Shown here: one piece after another, positions 56,269-64,000 of the stretch | How the letters are laid out: the number at the start of each line of letters is the position of its first letter | How positions within the stretch are numbered: position 1 is the stretch's first letter | Program-made: the position numbers and the translations under genes | Origin: Marinilabilia salmonicolor | Lineage (GTDB): Bacteria; Bacteroidota; Bacteroidia; Bacteroidales; Marinilabiliaceae | Direction: 5' to 3' | Length of the DNA stretch: 64,000 nucleotides | Assembly (NCBI RefSeq): GCF_003003035.1 | Contig: NZ_PVTS01000001.1 | Coordinates: forward strand, 1-64,000 | Notes under the pieces: generated by a model | What the model saw: only the letters and a program-made list of their open reading frames with translations | Databases searched by the model: none | What the model was told of the DNA's origin: nothing

Positions 56269-57129
56269 ATGAAGAAAACAATTATCCCGTTGGTGGTGGT
56301 TTTCATCGCAACAACATTTGCTATGTGTACAACCAAAGAAAAAAAAGAAATCGGGCTGCAGCTTTATTCTGTGCGTGATGCAATGAAAGAGGCTCCTGTG
56401 GAGACCGTTAAGAGTGTAGGCGAAATGGGCTATACTTTTGTGGAGGCAGCCGGATACGCCGATGGTAAATTTTACGGAATGGAACCGGCCGAATTTCAGT
56501 CACTGGTGGAAGAAAGCGGAATGACTTTTCTGAGTTCGCATACAGGGCAGGCAGTTCCCGATTCTTCCAACTGGGAATCGACCATGGCCTGGTGGGATCA
56601 ATGTATCGACGCGCACGTTGCTGCAGGGGTAAAATACATTGTTCAGCCATGGATGGGTGAGAAAGGCTACAACTCTCTTGCCGGACTAAAGCAATATTGT
56701 GATTACTTTAACGAAGTTGGGAAAAAATGTCGTGAGAAGGGGATTGTTTTTGGTTACCACAATCATGACGGAGAGTTTGCGGAACTCGAAGGAGAGACTA
56801 TTTATGACTTTATGCTGCGGAATACCAATCCAGAAAATGTGTTTTTTCAGTTAGATTTATATTGGATAAAAGAAGGCGGGAAGAATGCGGTGGATTATTT
56901 CAATAAATATCCCGGCCGCTTTAAGCACCTCCATGTGAAAGATGAAAAAGAACTGGGAGCAAGTGGGGAGATGGATTTCGAATCTTCTTTTGCCCTGGCT
57001 GACAAAGCAGGAGTTGATTATCTGATTGTGGAGGTTGAGAAGTATGATTTTGACCCGCTGGTGAGTGTGGAAAAAAGTCTGGAGTTTTTGGAAAATGCTG
57101 AATTTGTACGAAATACATATGCTGATTAA
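56269..57129 (+). CDS. sugar phosphate isomerase/epimerase-like lipoprotein
   Basis: 286 residues. The lipoprotein leader ends FAMC (Cys20). The rest is a xylose-isomerase-like TIM barrel: IGLQLYSVRDAM at strand 1, FVEAAGY, YHNHDGEF with metal-ligand-like His and Glu, FQLDLYWIKEGG and HLHVKDEKELG. Such exported barrels in Bacteroidota are often annotated sugar isomerase/epimerase. The real substrate is unknown. It is followed by a strong terminator. Confidence 0.88.
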   Translation: MKKTIIPLVVVFIATTFAMCTTKEKKEIGLQLYSVRDAMKEAPVETVKSVGEMGYTFVEAAGYADGKFYGMEPAEFQSLVEESGMTFLSSHTGQAVPDSSNWESTMAWWDQCIDAHVAAGVKYIVQPWMGEKGYNSLAGLKQYCDYFNEVGKKCREKGIVFGYHNHDGEFAELEGETIYDFMLRNTNPENVFFQLDLYWIKEGGKNAVDYFNKYPGRFKHLHVKDEKELGASGEMDFESSFALADKAGVDYLIVEVEKYDFDPLVSVEKSLEFLENAEFVRNTYAD

Positions 57130-57152
57130 TCCGGGATTTTGAAATTTGTTGA

Positions 57153-57176
57153 GCCGTGACAACCTGTTGTCACGGC
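57153..57176 (+). terminator. intrinsic terminator after the isomerase-like gene
   Basis: GCCGTGACAA and TTGTCACGGC form a perfect 10-bp stem with a 4-nt loop, followed by seven Ts. Confidence 0.95.
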
Positions 57177-57272
57177 TTTTTTTATCTTTGAAAAGGTTTT
57201 ATCTGTATTTTATTTGTTGGTCGCATCGCAACCAATAATGATACGGGGTCGTTGTTATATTAGATTTGAAAA

Positions 57273-59435
57273 ATGAATAACAAAAAACTTGGGACCTTCG
57301 GAGGTGTCTTTACGCCCTCAATCTTGACTATTCTCGGTGTTATTATGTACCTGAGGTTTGGATGGGTGGTTGGCAATGTAGGGCTTATCGGCACTTTACT
57401 TATTGTTACCCTCTCCACCGCTATTACTTTTCTTACTTCGTTATCTATTGCATCCATCTCAACCAACACTCAGGTTAAAGCCGGTGGAGCTTATTATATG
57501 ATCAGCCGTTCGCTGGGGGTGGAAATTGGGGGAGCTCTGGGGATTCCGCTTTATTTGGCACAAACACTTTCTGTAGCTTTATATATTATGGGTTTTGCAG
57601 AAAGCCTGGTGGCTATTTTCCCGGCGTTGAATATTAAAGTTGTTGGAATAGTCTCTACGCTGGCTCTTGGCGGATTGGCACTTTTTTCCACCAAAGCGAC
57701 CATAAAAGCTCAGTATGTCATCCTTTCTGTTATTGCCTTGTCGCTTTTGTCTCTTCTGTTTGGCGGTGCCATTGAGAATTCAAGTATTGAAATGTGGGGA
57801 GTTCCTGCAGCTAAGTCGGTCGGCTTTTGGCAGGTTTTTGCGGTATTCTTTCCTGCCGTGACAGGTATAATGGCCGGGGTGAATATGTCGGGCGATTTAA
57901 AGAATGCTTCTCGTTCTATTCCAAAGGGGACGTTTTTGGCTGTGGGTACCGGATATTTGATTTATATGGCTCTGCCTATTATCCTTGCTTCACGCGCCGA
58001 TGCATCAACCCTGGTATCTGATCCGCTTATCATGCGTAGGATTGCTTTATGGGGCGGAGCCATACTCCTGGGTGTTTGGGGCGCTTCGCTTTCCAGCGCA
58101 GTAGGCAGTCTGCTCGGAGCACCCCGTGTTCTTCAGGCTCTGACACGCGATAATGTGGTGCCACGGAAATTCTCCTTCCTGGCAAGTGGTTATGGGGAGG
58201 AAGGAATACCACGTGGCGGTACCATTGTGACCATTATCATTACCCTTGTTAGTGTTATTCTTGGAGACCTGAATGCCATTGCTCCTGTTCTGACCATGTT
58301 TTTTCTGGCTACTTATGGAATTTTGAATGTCACGGCCGGAATTGAACGTTTTTTAAAGAGTCCCTCTTTTCGTCCAAAGTTTAAAGTCCATTGGGGGTTC
58401 TCGGTTATTGGTGCCATCGGATGTATTTCTGTAATGTTTTTAATACATGCAGTAGCTACTGTTTTGGCCATAGTGTTTATTGTAGGGGTGTTGGTCTGGC
58501 TTCGTCGTCGCCGGTTGAAAACCACCTGGGGGGATGTGCGCAATGGGATGTTGTTGCAAATAGCACGTTTTGTTTTGCTAAAGGTGAAGCCCATGGATGA
58601 TGCAAAAAGCTGGCGTCCCAATATCCTCGTATTCAGTGGAGCCCCCATGAAGCGCTGGCACCTGATTGATTTTGCAAGCGGGCTGGCTCAGGAAAAAGGG
58701 TTGTTTACTGTGGCTACCATCCTTCCTGAAGAGAAAGTTGCACAGGATAAGATTTATCAATATGAAAAACAGATTCGTGACTATTTGTTTGATAAAAATA
58801 TTCGGTCGCTTGTTCGTGTTGTCAGAGCTCGGGATCCGTTCTCCGGAGCCCGGTATCTGAGCAATGCTTACGGTCTTGGCCCATTGGTGCCTAATACCAT
58901 ATTGCTGGGAGACACCACTGATGTATCCCATCATGAAAGTTATGCAGGTATGATTACCCACTTCTATCAGTCACGCAAGAACGTGATTATTCTTAAGGAT
59001 GATCAGCCTCTTCAAAGTCGCAATAAAATCAACGTGGATTTGTGGTGGGGAGGCTTGCAGGGTAATGGTGGTCTGATGATGGTGTTGGCATATATGATGC
59101 AGAACAGTCCGCATTGGCAACAGGTGTCGGTAACCATTAAGATGGTGGTTTCTTCGGAAAAGGCTGCTGCAGAGGCCCGTAAAAATATTGATAACCTGCT
59201 TGCCTCCATTCGTGTAGAGTTCAGACGAAAAATACTAGTAAGTGAAAAGGGTGATTTTTTTAAAACTTTGTCCGTAGATTCTCAAGATGCAGATCTGGTA
59301 CTCTGCGGGTTAAAAAAACCGGATAATGAATTTGCCGAATATTTTGAGGACTTAAAACAAAAAACTGCCACTATTCCAAGAAAGTTGTTTGTGGTTGCCT
59401 CTCACGATATCGCTTTTAAAGAGATTTTGAGCTAG
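57273..59435 (+). CDS. SLC12/APC-superfamily cation-chloride or amino-acid transporter
   Basis: 720 residues. The first ~415 form about 12 transmembrane helices: TFGGVFTPSILTILGVIMYL in helix 1 is the hallmark of the Na-K-Cl cotransporter family, and FFPAVTGIMAGVNMSGDLKN in the middle is the family's most conserved helix. The C-terminal ~290 residues are a cytosolic domain like that of SLC12 proteins (RPNILVFSGAPMKRWHLIDF). The transported ion or amino acid cannot be read. No operon partner is evident. Confidence 0.9.
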   Translation: MNNKKLGTFGGVFTPSILTILGVIMYLRFGWVVGNVGLIGTLLIVTLSTAITFLTSLSIASISTNTQVKAGGAYYMISRSLGVEIGGALGIPLYLAQTLSVALYIMGFAESLVAIFPALNIKVVGIVSTLALGGLALFSTKATIKAQYVILSVIALSLLSLLFGGAIENSSIEMWGVPAAKSVGFWQVFAVFFPAVTGIMAGVNMSGDLKNASRSIPKGTFLAVGTGYLIYMALPIILASRADASTLVSDPLIMRRIALWGGAILLGVWGASLSSAVGSLLGAPRVLQALTRDNVVPRKFSFLASGYGEEGIPRGGTIVTIIITLVSVILGDLNAIAPVLTMFFLATYGILNVTAGIERFLKSPSFRPKFKVHWGFSVIGAIGCISVMFLIHAVATVLAIVFIVGVLVWLRRRRLKTTWGDVRNGMLLQIARFVLLKVKPMDDAKSWRPNILVFSGAPMKRWHLIDFASGLAQEKGLFTVATILPEEKVAQDKIYQYEKQIRDYLFDKNIRSLVRVVRARDPFSGARYLSNAYGLGPLVPNTILLGDTTDVSHHESYAGMITHFYQSRKNVIILKDDQPLQSRNKINVDLWWGGLQGNGGLMMVLAYMMQNSPHWQQVSVTIKMVVSSEKAAAEARKNIDNLLASIRVEFRRKILVSEKGDFFKTLSVDSQDADLVLCGLKKPDNEFAEYFEDLKQKTATIPRKLFVVASHDIAFKEILS

Positions 59436-59628
59436 TGTAAAGAACCTTTATTTATTGAATTATAATTTTTGAAAATATTTTTGTTTTTTCAAGGCAAGAT
59501 TTACAGCATAGTGAACTACGGTGAAAAAGCTTAACGCAGAAAAATAAAATAAAACAAAAATTAGTTTGGGAAATTATGGGTGTTTACACTATCGGAGAAA
59601 CTTTGCCGGAGAGAGAAAAATCCGGAAG

Positions 59629-59653
59629 GCCTGCTGTCAGATTGATAGCAGGC
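59629..59653 (+). terminator. intrinsic terminator in the gap after the SLC12-like gene
   Basis: GCCTGCT and AGCAGGC form a 7-bp stem (extendable with one mismatch) with an 11-nt loop, followed by six Ts. It lies ~190 nt after the transporter stop. Confidence 0.7.
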
Positions 59654-59794
59654 TTTTTTGTTTTGTATCAGATTGATGTAGTTCGTGAGGTTTTTCAAAG
59701 AATCAAAAAGAATGAAACTGAAAGTGGAATTCTTTTTGATTCTTTATTGGATTTGGCGTAACTGTCTGTATGCCAGTATTGGTGCGGGTTTTGA

Positions 59795-59826
59795 TTTGCC
59801 GATTTCTCTTTTTATTTGTATATTTG
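59795..59826 (+). promoter_or_regulatory. Bacteroidota-type promoter upstream of the radical SAM gene
   Basis: TTTG (59795-59798), a 20-nt spacer, then TATATTTG (59819-59826) match the -33/-7 consensus well. The ATG at 59993 lies ~166 nt downstream, leaving a long leader in which no structure was recognised. Confidence 0.6.
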
Positions 59827-59992
59827 CAGTAAATTATGGATAGTCCCCGCCCGTTGAGAATTTCTGCTTCAGTTGGCTTTTTGCCTCTTGTATTTTAGAT
59901 GAAAATAGTTTGGCAACCGAAGCATGTCTTGTTTTTCTGAAAGATGTGTTGGTGGTTCGAAAGATTAGTGTTTAAAAAAATAAAAACTTTGG

Positions 59993-61297
59993 ATGCCTAT
60001 GAAATACCAGATCTATTCATTGCATAATTATCGAAAGATTCCTCAAATCGATAAGTTTAGTGAACAGGATTTGAAAAATATCGATGTTGTTGGTCATGTT
60101 TTACCCTTTAAAACCAACAATTATGTTGTTGATGAACTCATCGACTGGGATAATTTTCACGAAGATCCCATATTTATTTTAAATTTTCCTCAAAGGGGAA
60201 TGTTACAGCCTGAAGATTTTAAGTCCATGGCTTCAGTTTTGGAACGAGAGACGGATAAGGTTGAGTTGAAAAAAGCTGCCAATGTCATCCGTCATAAAAT
60301 GAATCCTCATCCTGCCGGACAGGCACATAACGTTCCGGAATTAAACGGACAAAAGCTTCCCGGTATTCAGCATAAGTATGATGAAACCATGCTGTTTTTT
60401 CCGACTCAGGGACAGACATGCCACGCCTACTGTACCTTTTGCTTTCGCTGGCCCCAGTTTACAGGTATGGATGACCTGAAATTTGCAATGAATCAGATCG
60501 ATTATGTGATTGCCTACCTTAAGGCGCATCCTGAAATTACTGATATTCTTTTCACGGGAGGTGATCCAATGGTTATGAAGGCTTCCATTTTGGATGCATA
60601 TATCACCAAATTACTGGATGCTGATTTGCCCAATCTGCAAACCATCAGAATTGGAAGTAAGTCTCTTTCTTTTTGGCCTTACAGATACCTTACCGATAGT
60701 GATGCTGATGATGTACTTCGGGTGTTTGAAAAAGTTACCAAAGCCGGGAAGTCACTGGCCTTTATGGCGCACTTCAATCATTACCGTGAACTGGAGACTC
60801 CCGCATTGGAAAAAGCTGTGGCCAGAATCCGTGCTACCGGGGCTCAGATCCGCACCCAGTCCCCCCTGCTGAATCACATCAATGCCGACAGTGATGTGTG
60901 GAGTACTATGTGGCGAAAGCAGGTGAAGCTTGGCATGATTCCTTACTATATGTTTATCGCCAGAGATACGGGTGCTCAGGAATATTTTGGTGTGTCGCTG
61001 ACAAAAGCCTGGGAGATTTTCCGGGGCGCTTATACCAAAGTCAGCGGAATTTCGCGAACTGTGAGGGGACCAAGCATGTCCTGCACCCCCGGAAAGGTTC
61101 GTATTGTGGGTGTGAGTGAAATCAAAGGAGAAAAAGTTTTTGTTTGTGAATTCATTCAGGGACGAAACAGCGACTGGGTAGGTCAGCCTTTCTTTGCAAA
61201 GTATGATCCCCGTGCCTTATGGATGGATGATCTTAAGCCAGCCTTCGGTCAGGAGGAGTTCTTTTTTGAGGAAGATCTCGCCCGGATGATGCTCTAA
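59993..61297 (+). CDS. lysine-2,3-aminomutase-family radical SAM enzyme
   Basis: 434 residues. The radical SAM cluster is Cys143, Cys147 and Cys150 in QTCHAYCTFCFRWPQF, with the family-specific ILFTGGDPMVM and QIRTQSPLLNHIN. The overall plan is that of KamA (PLP-dependent 1,2-amino shift), but the canonical glycine-rich PLP-lysine motif is replaced by SCTPGKVRIVG, whose Lys may be the PLP ligand. The C-terminal zinc cysteines of KamA are not seen. It could act on lysine or another amino acid. The second ATG (59999) is an alternative start. A terminator follows. Confidence 0.88.
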   Translation: MPMKYQIYSLHNYRKIPQIDKFSEQDLKNIDVVGHVLPFKTNNYVVDELIDWDNFHEDPIFILNFPQRGMLQPEDFKSMASVLERETDKVELKKAANVIRHKMNPHPAGQAHNVPELNGQKLPGIQHKYDETMLFFPTQGQTCHAYCTFCFRWPQFTGMDDLKFAMNQIDYVIAYLKAHPEITDILFTGGDPMVMKASILDAYITKLLDADLPNLQTIRIGSKSLSFWPYRYLTDSDADDVLRVFEKVTKAGKSLAFMAHFNHYRELETPALEKAVARIRATGAQIRTQSPLLNHINADSDVWSTMWRKQVKLGMIPYYMFIARDTGAQEYFGVSLTKAWEIFRGAYTKVSGISRTVRGPSMSCTPGKVRIVGVSEIKGEKVFVCEFIQGRNSDWVGQPFFAKYDPRALWMDDLKPAFGQEEFFFEEDLARMML

Positions 61298-61318
61298 AAC
61301 CATAAATAACATATTTAA

Positions 61319-61345
61319 CCTGCATCAATGGCTTGTTGATGCGGG
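61319..61345 (+). terminator. intrinsic terminator after the radical SAM gene
   Basis: CCTGCATCAA and TTGATGCGGG pair over 10 bp (one G-U) with a 7-nt loop, followed by seven Ts. It is 22 nt after the stop. Confidence 0.92.
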
Positions 61346-61385
61346 TTTTTTTATGTTTTGTTGTATTTTTGGCTTTTCTTAGTGA

Positions 61386-61540
61386 CTGTCCATAAACTAA
61401 GCAAATTCTGTTTTTAGAGCTGTTTCTGGTCAGAAAGTGCCAATTGCTAGGCTTGCGAAGCCGTCACAAACGGAGTTTACTAATCGTAAATGAGTATTTT
61501 GGAGGTAAGCGTAACGACGCAAGTGGTACTTTATGGACAG
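61386..61540. mobile_element. MITE-like element with 11-bp terminal inverted repeats
   Basis: CTGTCCATAAA at the left end and TTTATGGACAG at the right end are perfect inverted repeats 133 bp apart. The inside has TTTAC-TAATC-GTAAA and GGCTTGCGAAGCC hairpins and no reading frame of note. TTCTTAG lies just outside both ends (61376-61382 and 61545-61551), a possible target duplication. A half copy is at 50206 and a diverged copy at 55581. Confidence 0.65.
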
Positions 61541-61578
61541 AAACTTCTTAGAGTTAACGAAAGGCGACCTGCCCGAAT

Positions 61579-62487
61579 ATGAAAAAAGAGAAGAAGTCCA
61601 TAAAGTATTTAAAGCTTGCTGCAAAAATTACATTGAGTGCTGCTATTTTGTGGTATATCTCCACTAAAATTGATCTGACTCAGATTGGTTCTGCCATGCG
61701 ACGGGCCAAACCGGAGTGGTTGGTTGCAGCATTGTTGATATATACTTTTTCTCAGGTTGCAGCATCCTTCCGATTGAACACCTTATTTCGATTAATCCCG
61801 ATTCGTATTTCACAGATTTCCAACCTTAAACTATACTGGCTGGGGCTTTTTTACAATCTTTTTCTTCCCGGAGGGGTAGGAGGTGATGGGTTTAAAGTCT
61901 ATATACTGAACCACTATCTGAAAGTTCCCGTGAAACGCTCATTGGGGGCCATCTTTGCTGACCGTTTATCGGGGTTAACCATTATTGTGACTTTTTTGCT
62001 GGTTCTGGTTCATTTTATCGATTATAATATACCCTTTAAAACGTTGTTTTTAGTGGCCATCCCCATCCCTCTTCTGGTTCTTTATTTGTTGATGAGGTTG
62101 GTTTTGCCTTTATTCATTAAAGCTTTTGCAGCAATCAGTTTGTGGTCGGTGCTGGTTCAGGGAATTCAAATGCTTGCTGCTGTAGGGATTTTATATGCTT
62201 TGGGGGTTGAGGATTCAGCCAACTATGACGATTACTTGTTTCTTTTCTTTTTGTCGGCCATTATGGCCTCAGTGCCGGTAACTCTTGGGGGCATCGGTGC
62301 CCGGGAGTTTACTTTCCTGATGGGGGCCGAATATCTTCATCTGCAACAGGATCTGGCTGTGGCTCTCAGTTTGTTGTTTTTTCTGGTGTCGGCAATTTCA
62401 GCACTTCCGGGAATCTGGTATTCTGTTTTCCCCCGAAGAGTGTTGAATCATTTTAGCGAAGATCAGAAATTCAATGCTTCCAATTGA
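61579..62487 (+). CDS. LPG synthase TM-domain (YbhN/AglD-like) membrane protein
   Basis: 302 residues with about eight transmembrane helices. Family signs are KLYWLGLFYNLFLPGGVGGDGFKVY with the conserved N-x-F-L-P-G-G-x-G-G-D, DRLSGLTIIV and PVTLGGIGAREFTF. It has only the flippase-like membrane half; the catalytic aminoacyl-transfer domain of MprF is absent. It may move lipids or polyprenyl sugars. It overlaps the next gene by 25 nt tail to tail. Confidence 0.9.
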   Translation: MKKEKKSIKYLKLAAKITLSAAILWYISTKIDLTQIGSAMRRAKPEWLVAALLIYTFSQVAASFRLNTLFRLIPIRISQISNLKLYWLGLFYNLFLPGGVGGDGFKVYILNHYLKVPVKRSLGAIFADRLSGLTIIVTFLLVLVHFIDYNIPFKTLFLVAIPIPLLVLYLLMRLVLPLFIKAFAAISLWSVLVQGIQMLAAVGILYALGVEDSANYDDYLFLFFLSAIMASVPVTLGGIGAREFTFLMGAEYLHLQQDLAVALSLLFFLVSAISALPGIWYSVFPRRVLNHFSEDQKFNASN

Positions 62488-63845
62488 GGATAGATCTCTT
62501 TTTGAAATTCCTCCATCAATTTATTTTCGGCTTCCTCAAGTGCATAATTGTAGTTCCCCGGCCGCATTCCTTTGATTCCGGAGATGGTGTTACTGTATAT
62601 TTCTGTTTGCGATTTGGCAGACGAAACAGAAAAATGAAGGTCTGCAAAAACAAGGTAAACCTCATAGCCGTCTCCTTTTTTGATTTCTCCTTTTCTGAAG
62701 TTGATATTCGCTACCAGAAGGTAGCCGGCTTCCTCTGCAGATGATGTGAAATTAAAAAAAGTTTCGTTGAGCTGTGCTTTGAGCCGGTTTGAGAATATTT
62801 CCGAGGCAGAGGGGGTTCCGAAAACCATTTCATTGGCATTAAAAGTGGCTTTGGTTTTTTGAAGTTCAATGTTGAATGTGAAACGTGGAACGGTCTCGGC
62901 AGGCAGAAAAAAGGCTACCAGCGGACTTTTAATATTTTCTTTTTGCAGCAGTGCAGTGTGGTCAAATTCCACGGTTACCTGCTGTTTTTTTCTGGATGAT
63001 TCAAGCTTTTGAATATAACTGGAAGCTTCTCCACCACGGTCGGTTGTTATTTTTTCTTGCAGAATTCCGCTGCCTTCCGTGAACCCAAAGTTCAACGGGA
63101 AGTTGTGAATAGGAATCTTTCTTCCATTGTTTGTGAAGTAGGTAACTTTGGCTTTTAGAGGCCGCTCCATGCTCTTGGAGAATGAAATGCTGTAGTCAGG
63201 ATTTTCAGAGGTGATGACAATTCTTCCAAATAAGTCTCTCAAATCCTGCATGATATCGGTGCCAAAATTGAGGTTCCCGTCGATGCTCCGGTAAGATAAG
63301 TCGTCGCTTATGTGGTTTTCGAGCGACTCGATGGCTTTGAAATAAGCAGCCAGCGATGCTGTAATTTCCTGCTGTTCTCTGAGTCGGCGACCTTCCAGAA
63401 GATAAGAGGCAGCTCGTTTTTTTGCCATATTCAGGTCCAGCTCTTTTCTTCTTTTAAATTCGTTTTTGTTTAATCGCATCAACACCCAGTATTCCCGTTT
63501 GTTTTCCCAGGTTTGTACCTCATAGCCGGACAGGCTTTCTTCTGCTGAGGTGCTTATTTCTGATTCGAAAGTTTCCCGAAAATGATAGTTGTCTTCAAAC
63601 TGCCGCAGCAGAGAGTTGGCCGAAACATTTACTTCAATTTCGGAAGTCATTTCCCGGAGGGCTTCTGCACGTGCTTTTTTTGCATAATCGAGGCCTGTAT
63701 GCCCGTTTTTGTAGGTCATGCCAATGCCGATGTAGTATTCTTTCTCAGAAGGACGCTTTTTTACCCATTTGGGCTTGGCAGCCTGGGAGGCGGATGCTGT
63801 TAAGAGGAAAAGAATCAGAGAAATGAGCAGTGCTTTACGGGCCAT
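62463..63845 (-). CDS. LPP20-domain-like secreted protein
   Basis: 460 residues with a signal peptide (~1-22, ending SQAA). Residues ~24-130 (KPKWVKKRPSEKEYYIGIGM, then KARAEALREMTSEIEVNV) resemble the LPP20 lipoprotein domain, but no lipobox cysteine is present, so it is probably periplasmic. The C-terminal half is beta-rich and unrecognised. Proteins of this plan occur in Bacteroidota without a known role. It lies 20 nt after the probable recX end and may share its transcript. Confidence 0.82.
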   Translation of the reverse strand: MARKALLISLILFLLTASASQAAKPKWVKKRPSEKEYYIGIGMTYKNGHTGLDYAKKARAEALREMTSEIEVNVSANSLLRQFEDNYHFRETFESEISTSAEESLSGYEVQTWENKREYWVLMRLNKNEFKRRKELDLNMAKKRAASYLLEGRRLREQQEITASLAAYFKAIESLENHISDDLSYRSIDGNLNFGTDIMQDLRDLFGRIVITSENPDYSISFSKSMERPLKAKVTYFTNNGRKIPIHNFPLNFGFTEGSGILQEKITTDRGGEASSYIQKLESSRKKQQVTVEFDHTALLQKENIKSPLVAFFLPAETVPRFTFNIELQKTKATFNANEMVFGTPSASEIFSNRLKAQLNETFFNFTSSAEEAGYLLVANINFRKGEIKKGDGYEVYLVFADLHFSVSSAKSQTEIYSNTISGIKGMRPGNYNYALEEAENKLMEEFQKEIYPQLEALNF

Positions 63846-63865
63846 GACTGTATGTTTTGGTTTTT

Positions 63866-64000
63866 TTATTTCTTTAACAATAATTGTTCCACAAGAGGCA
63901 TGATTTCTTCATATTCATATCCCTTTGATACAGCATTGCGAATAACAGCGGCTTTTTGCTTGAGGGGTTCTTTGTTTTTTACCTGTCTGATTTTTTCCCG
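63866..64000 (-). CDS. recX: probable RecX regulatory protein, C-terminal end (truncated by window edge)
   Basis: Only the last 44 codons are present, ending at TAA (63868-63866). The residues KQKAAVIRNAVSKGYEYEEI and then MPLVEQLL match the third helical repeat of RecX, with its basic helix followed by SKGYEYE in the place of the usual (S/R)GFxxxxI. RecX inhibits RecA filament growth. The evidence is from a short stretch only. Confidence 0.65.
   Translation of the reverse strand, partial: REKIRQVKNKEPLKQKAAVIRNAVSKGYEYEEIMPLVEQLLLKK

Larger units (their letters stand above)
59436..59992. other. intergenic region with terminator and promoter, no convincing gene
   Basis: Near 59490-59545 it has AAGGCAAGATTTACAGC and AGCTTAACGCAG, which weakly resemble the right part of the MITE-like family. 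The small frame 59576-59761 spans the hairpin at 59629 and lacks features, so it is not called. Confidence 0.5.

Noticed and set aside
59576-59761. Possible 61-codon gene
   Set aside because: It runs across a terminator-like hairpin and T tract at 59629-59660, has no recognisable motif and no promoter or conserved neighbour.
1-64000. tRNA, rRNA, riboswitch or T-box elements
   Set aside because: I looked in the intergenic regions, including upstream of lysS, purH and the SLC12-like gene, and saw no cloverleaf, rRNA segment or known riboswitch core. Reading by eye could miss a diverged one; tRNAscan-SE and an Rfam search would decide.

Overview
The window comes from the chromosome of a member of the Bacteroidota, probably in or near the Bacteroidales/Marinilabiliales. 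The supporting signs are a SusC/SusD-type polysaccharide utilisation locus, lipoproteins with an acidic stretch after the lipobox cysteine, a C-terminal type IX secretion sorting domain, Bacteroidota-type promoters (TTG, about 19-21 nt, TAnnTTTG), a LysS with a C-terminal extension, and the cluster purH-mreBCD-mrdA-rodA. The order is inferred; no rRNA or tRNA is visible to test it.

Layout. 1-8760: the end of an unknown gene, then a four-gene minus-strand arabinan-type utilisation locus (surface glycan-binding protein, SusC, SusD, GH43 endo-arabinanase). 8761-9715: intergenic DNA with a tandem array of ~93-bp palindromic units. 9716-16767: an RDD membrane protein on the minus strand and a divergent six-gene MoxR/DUF58 membrane operon (SpoIIM family, membrane protein, DUF4129-like, DUF4350-like, MoxR ATPase, DUF58). 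16768-22549: a repeat-rich accessory zone holding a PurF paralogue without glutaminase residues, a DUF4143-type AAA ATPase behind three evenly spaced 14-bp sites, and a YafQ-type toxin-antitoxin pair between two 236-bp direct repeats. 22550-26392: a TPR histidine kinase and LytTR response regulator between two small proteins, one clearly and one possibly of the AidA/PixA family. 26779-29037: a patatin-type phospholipase fused to an outer-membrane barrel.

29145-45966 is a long minus-strand housekeeping block: parE-parC-aroK; purH-mreB-mreC-mreD-mrdA-rodA (cell elongation); lysS, gpsA and pgi. 46716-50129 carries lipA-lipB (lipoate synthesis) and recJ. 50347-64000 is mixed: a small type IX-secreted protein, a lipoprotein, a large ABCG-like transporter with TerB-like and FHA-like N-terminal regions, a cold-shock protein, a sugar isomerase-like lipoprotein, an SLC12-like transporter, a lysine-2,3-aminomutase-family radical SAM enzyme, an LPG-synthase-type membrane protein, an LPP20-like secreted protein and the end of a probable recX.

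The genes are mostly conventional. The unusual material lies between genes and in the accessory zone: at least four families of short palindromic or MITE-like repeats, the bracketed toxin-antitoxin cassette, the phased operator-like sites, the altered PurF paralogue and the AidA/PixA-flanked two-component system. All family assignments rest on motifs read by eye; no database search was run.
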